A DNA stretch of 64,000 nucleotides from Myxococcales bacterium (GTDB lineage: Bacteria; Myxococcota_A; UBA9160; SZUA-336): the NCBI GenBank assembly GCA_013215565.1, contig JABSQV010000005.1, forward strand, positions 1 to 64,000, in the 5' to 3' direction. Shown piece after piece: positions 1 through 10,038 of this stretch. The position numbers were made by a program, and so were the translations under genes. Under the pieces are notes generated by a model. The model was not told the origin of the DNA. It ran no database searches and saw only the letters and a program-made list of their open reading frames with translations. Position 1 is the first letter of the stretch; each line of letters opens with the position of its first letter.

Positions 1-1
1 A

Positions 2-1195
2 GACTTCCTGCACAAGACAGGAGTCATCCCGAAACCGGGCGGGGAGTTCGACATCGGGCTCGCGGTGGCCGACGCGCGACTCAACGCGGACGGCAGCATC
101 TTTTATGATTTTCTCGATCACAACGGGCACATCGGCGACCTCTTTATCGTCAACGGAAAGGTTCAGCCCTACCTCAACGTACAACGGCGCAAGTACCGTT
201 TCCGCCTCCTGAATGCCGGCAACGCCCGGATCTTCGAGCTCAGGCTCAGCAGCCGCAAGAAGATGTGCATCATCGGGACGGACAGCTGGCTGCTTCCGTA
301 CGGGGTCGAGGTCGAGAGTTTCGAAGTCTCCTCCGGGATGCGGCACGACCTCATCATCGACTTTTCTGAGTACGAGGACGGCGAGGAAGTCTACCTCGAG
401 AACATCATGATCCAGACGGACGGCCGGAAGAGCAAGAAAATTGATCCCGACCGGCCGACCCCACTCCTCAAGTTCAACGTCCAAGGGGCAGCTCACTCGG
501 AAGCACCGTGCGTAGACGGCACCGTGATCCGTGGCGTTCAAGGGGTGGACGAGGACCCGCCGGGACAGTGGGCGCTGATTCCAAAAGACGAGCTCGTGAC
601 GCAGCGCTACTTCCGGTTCGACCGCGCAATGGGCGCCTTCACGGTAAACAACCGCTTCTTCAATCCCAGGCGCTCCGACGCCAATCCCGAACTCGGGGTC
701 GGGGCCGAAGAATGGCTCTGGGAGAACAAGTCCGGCGGTTGGTTCCACCCGATCCACACGCACCTCGAGGGCCATCAGGTCATCACCATCAACGGAGAAC
801 CGCCACGCCGGGAGCGCCGACACAACCAGGATCTGACGATGCTCCACAATGGCGAACTCGTAGAACTCCGCGTCAAGTTCCGAACCTTCACCGGTCCATT
901 CGTGTTCCACTGTCACACGATCGAGCACGAGGACATGCGGATGATGGGCGTGGTCGATCCGACGCCGACGGACGAGACGGAGGGCGCCATCGACGAAACC
1001 CCGCCGTTGGACGGGGAGACCCGCATCGAAGCCGCGGTTTCGGGCGTGGTTCCGGACTGCATCGATCTCGAGCACGAGAAATACCTGTACTTCGATGTAG
1101 CCGGGGACCTGGAAACGATCGATGATCGCGGCGTTGGGTTCCCGGAATGCGAGTTCGACATCACGCTCCGCGGGAACCGGGGCAGGAAGAAGTGA
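2..1195 (+). CDS. multicopper oxidase, C-terminal part (5' end outside the window)
   Basis: Frame is open from base 2. Copper-ligand motifs HPIHTHLEGHQ and FHCHTIEHEDMRMMG are typical of the C-terminal cupredoxin domain of multicopper oxidases. Confidence 0.9.
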   Translation, partial: DFLHKTGVIPKPGGEFDIGLAVADARLNADGSIFYDFLDHNGHIGDLFIVNGKVQPYLNVQRRKYRFRLLNAGNARIFELRLSSRKKMCIIGTDSWLLPYGVEVESFEVSSGMRHDLIIDFSEYEDGEEVYLENIMIQTDGRKSKKIDPDRPTPLLKFNVQGAAHSEAPCVDGTVIRGVQGVDEDPPGQWALIPKDELVTQRYFRFDRAMGAFTVNNRFFNPRRSDANPELGVGAEEWLWENKSGGWFHPIHTHLEGHQVITINGEPPRRERRHNQDLTMLHNGELVELRVKFRTFTGPFVFHCHTIEHEDMRMMGVVDPTPTDETEGAIDETPPLDGETRIEAAVSGVVPDCIDLEHEKYLYFDVAGDLETIDDRGVGFPECEFDITLRGNRGRKK

Positions 1196-2211
1196 TCCCG
1201 ACTCCCGGCGCTCGCGCGGCCACGGGGCTATGCCTCGTGGCGGCCCTGGTACTGGCGTGCGGACCTCGCGCCCCGGACACGCGGGAGACTCCCGCAGACT
1301 CCACAGCCACGCCTAGAGCGGAGCCTGTCCAGCGCGGAGATCAGCGAAAGCAATCGGACGCTTTCTCCAACATCCTGCTGTATACGCAGCACGGCAAGCC
1401 CGTCCGCTTCTACGACGATCTGGTCAAGGACAAGGTCGTGATCATCAACCTGATCTACACCACCTGCCCCAAGATCTGCCCGGCCACGACCGCACAACTC
1501 GCGAAGGTCAACGACTCGCTGGGCCCCTGGATCGGCGAGGACGTGACGATGTTGTCGATCTCGATCGATCCCGAGGTCGATTCACCCGAACGTTTGAAAC
1601 AGTACTGGGAGCTCTTCGGGAGCAAGCCGGGCTGGCTCTTCCTGACCGGGGACTACGACGAGATCGATCAACTGCGCCACGAACTCGGGGTCTACGACCT
1701 CGACCCGGTGATCGACGCCGACAAGACCCAGCACGCCGGAATCGTGACCTTCGGCAACGACCGCACCAACCGCTGGTCGGCGCTGCCCGCACTCATGCAC
1801 CGGCGGCTACTGGCCAAGACGATCCTCCGGATCACCTGGGACGATCAATGGAAGACCACGGCGCGACGCGTGAGGCTCGCCTCGGACACCGGCGACACCT
1901 ATTCCGGGCACGGGATCGTTCGCGCGATCCACTCCCAGCGCGGCGAGGTCGTGATCGAGCACGAAGACATCCCCGGGCTGATGCTCGCGATGACGATGCC
2001 GTTCGAGGTGGCTGACCCCGCCCTGCTCGAGGGACTCTCGCCGGGCCAGACGGTCGACTTTGTGATCACGCTCGAGGGCAACGTCCACCGCGTCGTGTCT
2101 CTCACTCCGGTCGCGGACCGCGCGGCCCCTCGCGACGAGGCCGCGACACCGGGCCCGGCGCGCGCCCTCGCAAACACGGAGCGCCCTCGCACGGCCGGCC
2201 CCGCCTCCTGA
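1192..2211 (+). CDS. SCO1/SenC-family lipoprotein fused to a C-terminal CusF-like copper-binding domain
   Basis: Lipobox-like LVLACGP, SCO motif CPKIC (CxxxC) plus downstream His (QHAGIV), C-terminal segment HEDIPGLMLAMTMPFEV resembling CusF. GTG start overlaps the upstream TGA (GTGA); an ATG at 1147 is the alternative. Confidence 0.85.
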   Translation: MIPTPGARAATGLCLVAALVLACGPRAPDTRETPADSTATPRAEPVQRGDQRKQSDAFSNILLYTQHGKPVRFYDDLVKDKVVIINLIYTTCPKICPATTAQLAKVNDSLGPWIGEDVTMLSISIDPEVDSPERLKQYWELFGSKPGWLFLTGDYDEIDQLRHELGVYDLDPVIDADKTQHAGIVTFGNDRTNRWSALPALMHRRLLAKTILRITWDDQWKTTARRVRLASDTGDTYSGHGIVRAIHSQRGEVVIEHEDIPGLMLAMTMPFEVADPALLEGLSPGQTVDFVITLEGNVHRVVSLTPVADRAAPRDEAATPGPARALANTERPRTAGPAS

Positions 2212-2266
2212 TCCCGCGCGAAGGCCGCCCTCCTCCGCCTCCCTGATCTGCGAGAATGGTCCGAAC

Positions 2267-3862
2267 ATGGATCGTCTGCGTACGCCCCAGGTTCATCCCT
2301 TCTCGGGCTTCGACGTCGCACACCTGCTGGCCGCGCACGCGGCCGCGCGGCCCGAGCATCCGTTCCTGATCTGGGAGCCGTTCGACGGCCCGGGCCAGCG
2401 CTTCGGGTACGCGGCGTTTCACGACCGTGTGAAGAGGGTCGCGGCAGGTCTCGCAGCGCGCGGGGTCGGACCCGGCGACCGGGTTCTCGTGCACCTCGAC
2501 AACTGTCCCGAGAGCCTGCTCTCGTGGTTCGCGTGCGCGCATCTCGGTGCGACGGCCGTGACCACCAACGCTCGGAGCGTAGCCGACGAACTCGACTACT
2601 ACGCGGGCGACGCGGCCGCGGTGGGCGCGATCACGCAGCCGCGCTTCGCCGAACTCGTGAACTCGGCCTGCAAGGAAATCGGCTGGCTGGCCGTCACCGA
2701 CAGCGACAACGGAGCCGCGCCCGCGCCCGGCACCGCACCCGGACCCGGCGACGCGTTCTCGGCGCTCGACGGCAATCCGGAAGACGCGCCGCTCCGGGCT
2801 CCGGACCCGATGCTGCCGGTGGGGATTCAGTACACCTCGGGGACCACCTCGCGGCCGAAGGGGGTCGTTTGGACCCACGCCAATGCGCTCTGGGGCGCCA
2901 AGGTCTGCGCGCTTCACGAGAGTCTCCGCGCGGACGACGTGCACCTCACGTATTTGCCGCTCTTCCACACCAACGCGCAGTCCTACTCGATGCTGGCGTC
3001 GCTCTGGGTGGGTGCGACGGTGGTGCTGCAACCGCGCTTTTCGGCCTCGCGTTTCTGGCCCGTGTCGCTCGAGCACGGCTGCACCTGGACCTCGATGGTG
3101 CCCTTCTGCACCCGCGCGCTCGGCGCACACGAGGTTCCCGCGCACGGCTACCGACTCTGGGGCAACGCGCTGGTGAATCCGCGCTGGGACCGGAAGTTCG
3201 GCGTACACACGATCGGATGGTGGGGGATGACCGAGACGATCGCGCACGGGATCGTGAGCGACCCGTTCCACCCCGCCCCAGCCTTCTCGATCGGCAAGCC
3301 CTCCCCCGCCTACGAGATCGCGATCACGCGCGACGACGGTACGCCGGTCGAACTCGGAGAGACGGGCAATCTGCTGATTCGGGGTATTCCGGGACTATCA
3401 CTGTTTGCGGAATACCTGAACAACCCCAAGGCAACCGCCGAGAGCTTCGATGCCGCCGGCTTCTTCGTCACGGGCGACCGGGTGACGCTGCTCGCCGACG
3501 GCCACCTCGCATTCGCCGACCGCGACAAGGACATGCTCAAGGTGGGCGGCGAGAACGTCGCGGCGTCCGAGGTCGAGCGCGTCGTGATGAGCGTCCGGGG
3601 CGTCCAGGAATGCGCCGTCGTCGCAAAGTCGGACCGGATGCTCGACGAGGTGCCGGTGGCCTTCGTGCTCGTGCCCGGCGGCCCCGACCAAGCGCCTGCC
3701 GGTCTCGCGGAACGGGTGATCGACGCTTGCAAAAAGAGCCTGGCCGATTTCAAGGTCCCGCGCGAAGTCCGAATCGTGCCGGAGCTGCCGCGTTCGACGC
3801 TCGAGAAGATCGCAAAGGCGGAACTCCGGCGGCAGCTCGAGCAGGACCCGGCCGACGCCTGA
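2267..3862 (+). CDS. AMP-dependent acyl-CoA synthetase/ligase
   Basis: 531 aa ORF; YTSGTTSRPKGVVWTH and GWWGMTETIAHG motifs, FVTGDRV and DKDMLKVGGENV signatures of the ANL superfamily. Confidence 0.9.
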   Translation: MDRLRTPQVHPFSGFDVAHLLAAHAAARPEHPFLIWEPFDGPGQRFGYAAFHDRVKRVAAGLAARGVGPGDRVLVHLDNCPESLLSWFACAHLGATAVTTNARSVADELDYYAGDAAAVGAITQPRFAELVNSACKEIGWLAVTDSDNGAAPAPGTAPGPGDAFSALDGNPEDAPLRAPDPMLPVGIQYTSGTTSRPKGVVWTHANALWGAKVCALHESLRADDVHLTYLPLFHTNAQSYSMLASLWVGATVVLQPRFSASRFWPVSLEHGCTWTSMVPFCTRALGAHEVPAHGYRLWGNALVNPRWDRKFGVHTIGWWGMTETIAHGIVSDPFHPAPAFSIGKPSPAYEIAITRDDGTPVELGETGNLLIRGIPGLSLFAEYLNNPKATAESFDAAGFFVTGDRVTLLADGHLAFADRDKDMLKVGGENVAASEVERVVMSVRGVQECAVVAKSDRMLDEVPVAFVLVPGGPDQAPAGLAERVIDACKKSLADFKVPREVRIVPELPRSTLEKIAKAELRRQLEQDPADA

Positions 3863-3887
3863 GACCCGGGCCCGCGCGCCCGAGGGG

Positions 3888-5876
3888 TCAGTCCGGCCGG
3901 TTGCGCGCGCGCAGCGGCCGGTACAACTCGAGTCCCTCGGGCAGAAGTATCAGCATCCAGCGCTGTGCGCGTCCCGCGTCGTAGGGATGCCCGGAACCGA
4001 TGCCGAAGGGGTAGCCGCGCGCGGTTCCTGCGGCTGCGCGGTAGGCGGCGTCTCGCGCACGCTGCGCCTCCTGGTCCCGACCGGAACGTCCGAGCAGCGC
4101 GGCGAGGTTCGTCCAGGCCGGGGCGAGTCCGGGATCCAGTTCCAGCGCCGTGCGCAGGTCGGACTCCGCTTCCTCGAGACGCCCCGAGTTCGCGCGCAGC
4201 GCCCCGCGGTTTACCAGCACATCGACGCGGTTCCCGGTTCCGCTCGCGCGCTCCAGGATCGCGAGCGCCCGCACGTGGTCACCGGCGAGCGCAGTCGCCA
4301 CCGCGAGATTCCGCGCCAGGCCACCGTCCGGATCGCTCGCGAACGATACTGCGAAATCGTAGTACTCGCGCGCCTGCTCCGAATTGCCCGCAAGCAGCTG
4401 GATCCCGGCCAGGATCTCGTAGTGTCCGACCCGACCACCGCGCGTGCGCGGCCAGTGCCCGGCGAACTCGCGCTGTGCGGCGAGCGCACGCTCGGTTTCG
4501 CCGAAGTAGGCACGGACCGGGGCCACGTTGTAGCTCTCCGCCCGGCGGGGCAGCACCAGTCCCGAGGTGAACAAGGCGGCTGAGAGCAGGGCCGCCACGA
4601 TCACTGCGCCGGTCGCGATCCAGGCTGCGGGGCGCGGCCCCCGGCGCGAGAGGAACTCGATTCCGCGCGCCAGGAAGAGTCCGCACGCCGGCGAGAGCAC
4701 CAGCAGATACGACGCCTTGACCGCGGAGTTGACCGGAACCCGCCAGGTAAACCCGACCGACGCCAACAGCATGCCGCCCGAGAGGAGCAGCATCGCCAGG
4801 TCCGCGATTGCGCGCGGGTCGCGCAGCACCCGGCGGACGGAAAGCAGGACTCCGAGCACGAGAAGTGCGGTGGGAATCACGCCGGAGAGCGCGAGCAGCG
4901 TCGATACGAACTGTCGCTTGTCCGCATCGCGGGCGCTGAAGCGTGGCTGCTGCGACACCCCGAACAGATCGCTCCAGGCCCCGAGGTAAAAGGTGGCCCA
5001 GACGGATTCGGCCAGGTGCGGCTCGCCGGGTCGCGCGTCCGTGAAGATCCTGGGCGAGAAGCGCAGGTAGTGCCGCCAGCTGCGGGATCCGGGCGGCTGC
5101 ATCGCAACCAACTCGTCGACGTGCAGCAACGGAATCGGGGTTCCGAATTCCGCCAGATTGCGCGCGTAGTAGGGACCCGCGACGACCAGCACGAGGCCGG
5201 CGATCAGCACAGCCCGCCTGACCAGACCCGGGAGCGCTCCCTCCCGCAGTCTGCGTACCACGAGAAAAGCCAGGATCGCGACTGCCGCCACCGCGGCACT
5301 CGTCTTGGCGAGGATCGCCAGACCCGCGAGTCCCCCCGCAAGCGCGGCACGCCCGAGACCGGGTCGCTCCCGCATTTCGTTCAGTACCGCGGCGACCACC
5401 GCGGCCGAAGCCAGGAAGGCAGCCGTCAATTCGTTTCCGGGCATCGGCGAGGTGTAGAGATGTACGGGGAGAAATGCGACGGCCGTAAACGCGAGCAGCG
5501 CGAGTTTCGGCCGGGAGGGAAACGTCCTGTGCACCAGCAGCGCGCTCAGCACCGCGACCCCCAGGCTGTCTACACTACCGACGAGCGCGAGTCCTCGAAG
5601 AAGCACATCCGCCTGCCCGAACTGCGCGAGCACCCAGCCGAGCAGGTAGTGAAGCGGCGGATGAAAGAAGGACCAGCTCTGATCCGAGTACGGGAGCGAG
5701 CGGTAGAGGTCCAGAAAGAACACGTAGTTGTAGTGGCCCCAGGCGTCGTAGCCGTAGCCACTCGGCCCGGCCAGCGCGTTCCAGAGCCGGACGGCAACGG
5801 CCGTCCCGGCCGCAGCGAACCAGCCAAGGCCGAGCAGGCCGCGCGTCCGCTTCGTGAGTTGGCCTCGCCTCTCCAC
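3888..5876 (-). CDS. multi-pass membrane glycosyltransferase-like protein (GT39/PMT-like N-terminus) with TPR-like C-terminus
   Basis: Many hydrophobic helices, early YDAWGHYNYVFFL...FFHPPLHYLLG pattern, C-terminal repeats such as ALELDPGLAPAWTNLAALLG. GTG at 5876 proposed as start because the longer ORF overlaps the upstream ligase gene. Confidence 0.65.
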   Translation of the reverse strand: MERRGQLTKRTRGLLGLGWFAAAGTAVAVRLWNALAGPSGYGYDAWGHYNYVFFLDLYRSLPYSDQSWSFFHPPLHYLLGWVLAQFGQADVLLRGLALVGSVDSLGVAVLSALLVHRTFPSRPKLALLAFTAVAFLPVHLYTSPMPGNELTAAFLASAAVVAAVLNEMRERPGLGRAALAGGLAGLAILAKTSAAVAAVAILAFLVVRRLREGALPGLVRRAVLIAGLVLVVAGPYYARNLAEFGTPIPLLHVDELVAMQPPGSRSWRHYLRFSPRIFTDARPGEPHLAESVWATFYLGAWSDLFGVSQQPRFSARDADKRQFVSTLLALSGVIPTALLVLGVLLSVRRVLRDPRAIADLAMLLLSGGMLLASVGFTWRVPVNSAVKASYLLVLSPACGLFLARGIEFLSRRGPRPAAWIATGAVIVAALLSAALFTSGLVLPRRAESYNVAPVRAYFGETERALAAQREFAGHWPRTRGGRVGHYEILAGIQLLAGNSEQAREYYDFAVSFASDPDGGLARNLAVATALAGDHVRALAILERASGTGNRVDVLVNRGALRANSGRLEEAESDLRTALELDPGLAPAWTNLAALLGRSGRDQEAQRARDAAYRAAAGTARGYPFGIGSGHPYDAGRAQRWMLILLPEGLELYRPLRARNRPD

Positions 5877-5886
5877 GTCCTTGACC

Positions 5887-7494
5887 CTAGCCGGGTTTCT
5901 CGCCCGACTCGCGCGCGATCCGGCGTGCGAGGTCGGCGCGCAGCGCGCCCTTGGCGAGCTTGCCACCCGCGGCACGCGGCAAGCCGTCGACGACGATCAG
6001 GCGCTCCGGAAACCACTCGCGGCTCACCCCACGCGCGGCGAGATGCGCGCAGAGTGCCTCGAGACTGAGCGCGGGCGTGCGCGGCCCGGTCTCGACGTAC
6101 ACACACACCCGCTCGCCGAAGACCGGGTCCGGCATGGGGACCGCGGCCGCGAGCGCGACCGAGGGATGGCCCGCGACCGCTTCCTCGACAGCAGCCGCAC
6201 TGATGTTCTTTCCGCCGCGGATGATGAAGTCGGCGGTCCGCCCGACCACGGAGAGGTAGCCGTCCGAGTCGATGCGGGCGACATCGCCGGTGCGCATCCA
6301 GCCATCGGGTGTGTAGAGCCGCGCGTTCGCGTCCGGATCTTCGTAGTATCCGCGGCTCGTGAGGGGCCCACGGCAGGCGGGCTGGCCCTCGCCCGAGGCG
6401 CTTACGTCGCGCCCCGCCTCGTCGCAGAGTCGAACCTGCATCGATTCGATCAAGCGACCGGCCGTCCCGAGCCGCTTCTCTCGAGCATCGCGCAGCGTCG
6501 TGCGAGAGAGCGCACCGGTTTCGTTCGAGCCGTAGAACTGCAGTACGCGCGCGCCGCTCCGTTCCTCGAACTCCTCGGCCCGATCGTAGGGAACCGCCTC
6601 CCCGCCGGTGAAGAGCACGCGCAACGAACTCAGGTCGGTCGTGGACATCGCCCCGGATTGGAGCAGCATGATGAACTGGGTACTGACCGCGGCCAGCACC
6701 GTCACGCGGTGGCGCTCGATCGCGGCGAGCGTGGCCTCGGGCGTGAACCGCTCGAGCAGTACGCACGGGATCCCGAGCAAGGTCGGCGTGAAGTGCGCGG
6801 TCCAGAGTCCGAAGCCGAAGGGTGCGGGCAACGCGGACAGGAACACGTCGTCGGGACCTAGATCCGCGGCCTCGACTGCGAGATCGTGAAACCGAAACCA
6901 GCGTGCCTGGTGGTGCGTGACACACTTCGGGAGCCCCGTCGTGCCCGAGGTAGAGTTCAAGAGAAACAGTTCGTCGGCCTCGAAGGGCCGGGCGGCCGGC
7001 CGCAGCGCGGAAGCCCGGCCCGCCGGATCCCGCGCTTCCACTGCGCCCGATGAGCCGGCCCTGCCGCTCGAGCCGGAGACAACGACGTGGTACCGGAGCG
7101 GCAGGCCCTGGCCGCGCAGTTCTCGGTAGAGCGACGCGAGATCGAGATCTCCCTGCTGCTCGCGCGAGACCAGGGCGCGGGCTCCGGACTTTTCCAGCAG
7201 GTGCTGGATTTCGTCTGCACCCGCGCGCGCGCCGATGCCCATCACCACCAGCCCGGCTTTTTCACAGGCGATGAAGACGACGTGGACGTCCGGGTCATCC
7301 GGCAGCAACACGGCGACCCGGTCTCCGCGCGCGAGACCGAGCGCCGCGAGCTCGTTCGCGAAGCGGTCCGAACGCGTCGCGTACTCGGCCCAGCTGAGCG
7401 TCTCAGCCCCGCAGTAGAAGGCTGCCTGGTCCGGCTGCTTCGCGGCGAGCTCCTCGATCCGCCGCGCGAGCGTCGTGCTGTGCGGCTCAGGCAC
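5887..7494 (-). CDS. AMP-dependent acyl-CoA synthetase (benzoate-CoA ligase-like)
   Basis: 535 aa; LNSTSGTTGLPKCVTHHQ, YGSNETGALS, MRTGDVARIDSDGYLSVVGRTADFIIRGGKNIS motifs. Confidence 0.88.
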   Translation of the reverse strand: MPEPHSTTLARRIEELAAKQPDQAAFYCGAETLSWAEYATRSDRFANELAALGLARGDRVAVLLPDDPDVHVVFIACEKAGLVVMGIGARAGADEIQHLLEKSGARALVSREQQGDLDLASLYRELRGQGLPLRYHVVVSGSSGRAGSSGAVEARDPAGRASALRPAARPFEADELFLLNSTSGTTGLPKCVTHHQARWFRFHDLAVEAADLGPDDVFLSALPAPFGFGLWTAHFTPTLLGIPCVLLERFTPEATLAAIERHRVTVLAAVSTQFIMLLQSGAMSTTDLSSLRVLFTGGEAVPYDRAEEFEERSGARVLQFYGSNETGALSRTTLRDAREKRLGTAGRLIESMQVRLCDEAGRDVSASGEGQPACRGPLTSRGYYEDPDANARLYTPDGWMRTGDVARIDSDGYLSVVGRTADFIIRGGKNISAAAVEEAVAGHPSVALAAAVPMPDPVFGERVCVYVETGPRTPALSLEALCAHLAARGVSREWFPERLIVVDGLPRAAGGKLAKGALRADLARRIARESGEKPG

Positions 7495-9937
7495 GGACGC
7501 GTTCTCCGTGCGGATCGTAAAGCGGACGCAGCGAGGGCTTCGCGGAGAACCGCTCGCACGCGACCTCGATCTCGTAGCGCCCGGCCCGAACCCAGTCCGC
7601 GCTCACGCCCGAAGCAGAATTCAGGTAGCCGAGTGCAATCGAGCGGCCGAGCGTGTGCCCGAACATGCCCGAGGTAGTGTGCCCGACCAGTTCTCCGTCG
7701 CGCCAGATCGGCTCATCGTGGTAGAGCAGCGGCTCCGGGTCCTCGAGCGCAAACTGCACCAGGCGGCGCTCCGGTGGCCGGCCGCGCCGCGCGAGCAGCG
7801 CCTCGCGACCCAGAAAGCCGCCGGGCTTGTCGAAGGCCACGGCAAAGCCGAGACCGGCCTCGAGCGGCGTGTCATCGGTACAGATGTCGTGGCCCCAGTG
7901 CCGGTAGCCCTTCTCGATCCGGAGCGAGTTCAGCGCGTGGTAGCCGGCGTGCACCAGCCCGAAGGCCGGGCCCTGCTCGACAATCGCGTCGTAGAGTTCC
8001 GGAGCGTCGCCGGGGTCGACGTAGAGCTCGAAGCCGAGCTCTCCCACGTAGGTGATGCGCATCGCGCGAACCCGGACACCCGCGAGTTCGAGTTCTCGCG
8101 AGCTTCCGAACGGGAATGCGGCCGAAGACAGGACGGCGTCTGTGAGGGTACCGAGCAGCTCGCGGGAACGCGGCCCCATTACTCCGAGAACCGCGTAGTC
8201 CTCGGTCACGTCGGTCGCCGCGGCACGCGCGCCCTCGGGCAGCTGGCGGCGCAGCCAATCGAGATCGCGCACCTGACCCGGGGGCGAGGTCACGATCAGG
8301 AAGGACGTCGTTCCGAGCCGGGTCACGGTGAGGTCGGCCTCGATCCCACCGCGCTCGTTCAGCCACTGCGTGTAGACCACGCGACCGACCGGAACCGCGA
8401 CGTCATTGGCCGAGACCCAGCCGAGGGCGGCTTCGGCATCCGGCCCCTCGAGCCGAAACTTGGCGAACGAACTCTGGTCGAAGAGTCCGACCCGCTCGCG
8501 CACCCCCCGGTGCTCGGCCGCCGAATACTCGAACCAATTCTGGCGGCCGTAGGAATACAGGTAGCGCGGCTCGACCCCGGGCGGCGCGAACCAGTTCGGG
8601 CGTTCCCAACCCGCGAGTTCGCCGAAGCAGGCGCCGCGCGCGGCGAGCCGATCGTGAAGCGGTGAGAGGCGCATCCCGCGCGCCGTCTCGAACTGGCGGT
8701 AGGGCCAGTGCATGGCGTAGAGCAGGCCCAGCGTCTCGGTGGTGCGCTCGCGGAGATAGTCCGGGTCGGATTGGAACGAAAGCGCGCGTCGCAGGTCGAC
8801 GTCCCAGAGATCCATGGGTGGCCGCCCTTCCTTGATCCAGTGCGCGAGCGCCATGCCCGCGCCGCCCGCGGACTGGATGCCGATCGAATTGAAGCCGGCG
8901 GCGACGAAGAAGTTGCGGAGTCCCGGTGACTCGCCCAGGTAGTAGCGGTCATCAGGGGTGAAACTCTCGGGCCCGTTGAGAAAAGTCCGAATCCCGGCCT
9001 CACGCAGTACGGGCACGCGGCGGAGCGTCTCCTCGAGCTGGGGCTCGAGGTGCTCCCAGTCCTCGGGAAGCTGATCGAACGCGAAGTTCTCGGGAATCCC
9101 CTGCATGCCCCAGGGCTTGGCATGCGGTTCGAAGAATCCGATCAGGAGCTTTCCGCCGGCCTCCCACTTGTAGTAGGCGCAGGCACCCGGATCCCGCAGC
9201 GTCGGCAGGCGCGCCTCGAGACCCGGAACGGGTTCAGTGATCACGTAGAAGTGTTCGGCGGCGTGGAGCGGCACAAACGTCCCCGCGAGCCCCGCGATCT
9301 GATTTGCCCAGATTCCGCCACAGTTCACGACGTAGTCTGCCGAAACCTCGCCCGCCTCCGACACGACCCCGGTGACGCAGCCGTGCTTGCGGTGGATGCC
9401 GGTAACCCGCGTGTTCTCGCGGATCCGTGCCCCACCTGCCCGCGCTCCGCGCGCGAGCGCCAGGGTGGTATCTACGGGACTGGTCGAGGCATCTCCCGGG
9501 ACGTAGACACCGCCTACCAGGTCATGCGGGTCGAGCGCGGGCCAGATCCGCTTGATCTCGTCCGGCCCGACCGGCTCGACCTCGATCCCGAAGCAGCGCG
9601 CCATCGAGGCGCCGCGCAGCAGTTCCTCGAAGCGCTCGCGATCGCGCGCGATCGAGAGCGAAGCGGTGGGGACGAATCCGGTCGCCTGCCCGGTCTCGGC
9701 CTCGAGCCGCGCGTAGAGCTCGGCGCTGTACTGCGCGAGCCGGGTCAGATTGTGGGTCGCTCGGAGTTGCGCCAGCAGCCCGGCCGCGTGCCAGGTGGTG
9801 CCGCAGGTGAGCGACTTCCGCTCGAGCAACAGCACGTCCCGCCAGCCGAGCTGCGTCAGGTGATACGCTACGCTGCAGCCGATGATGCCGCCACCGATGA
9901 TGACGACGCGCGCGTGTGCTGGAAGCGGCTCGGACAC
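7487..9937 (-). CDS. FAD-dependent oxidoreductase with C-terminal GcvT/aminomethyltransferase domains (dimethylglycine/sarcosine dehydrogenase-like)
   Basis: N-terminal VVIIGGGIIGCSVAYHLTQLG Rossmann motif; C-terminal YVGELGFELYVDPGDAPELYD and LRIEKGYRHWGHD GcvT signatures. GTG start at 9937 proposed; ORF extends to 9982. Confidence 0.88.
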   Translation of the reverse strand: MSEPLPAHARVVIIGGGIIGCSVAYHLTQLGWRDVLLLERKSLTCGTTWHAAGLLAQLRATHNLTRLAQYSAELYARLEAETGQATGFVPTASLSIARDRERFEELLRGASMARCFGIEVEPVGPDEIKRIWPALDPHDLVGGVYVPGDASTSPVDTTLALARGARAGGARIRENTRVTGIHRKHGCVTGVVSEAGEVSADYVVNCGGIWANQIAGLAGTFVPLHAAEHFYVITEPVPGLEARLPTLRDPGACAYYKWEAGGKLLIGFFEPHAKPWGMQGIPENFAFDQLPEDWEHLEPQLEETLRRVPVLREAGIRTFLNGPESFTPDDRYYLGESPGLRNFFVAAGFNSIGIQSAGGAGMALAHWIKEGRPPMDLWDVDLRRALSFQSDPDYLRERTTETLGLLYAMHWPYRQFETARGMRLSPLHDRLAARGACFGELAGWERPNWFAPPGVEPRYLYSYGRQNWFEYSAAEHRGVRERVGLFDQSSFAKFRLEGPDAEAALGWVSANDVAVPVGRVVYTQWLNERGGIEADLTVTRLGTTSFLIVTSPPGQVRDLDWLRRQLPEGARAAATDVTEDYAVLGVMGPRSRELLGTLTDAVLSSAAFPFGSSRELELAGVRVRAMRITYVGELGFELYVDPGDAPELYDAIVEQGPAFGLVHAGYHALNSLRIEKGYRHWGHDICTDDTPLEAGLGFAVAFDKPGGFLGREALLARRGRPPERRLVQFALEDPEPLLYHDEPIWRDGELVGHTTSGMFGHTLGRSIALGYLNSASGVSADWVRAGRYEIEVACERFSAKPSLRPLYDPHGERVRA

Positions 9938-10038
9938 GGCCCGAATCCTATCACCCGGAAGTGGCGCGCCGGCCCGGCCCACTTCGGCCTCCGCTGAGCG
10001 TCGTACAGGTTAGAATACCCGCCGACGGAGGCGCCCGC

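Noticed and set aside
3863-3900. GACCCGGGC...GCCCGAGGGGTC hairpin between the convergent ligase and glycosyltransferase-like genes as an intrinsic terminator
   Set aside because: Imperfect stem and no T-rich tail on either strand.
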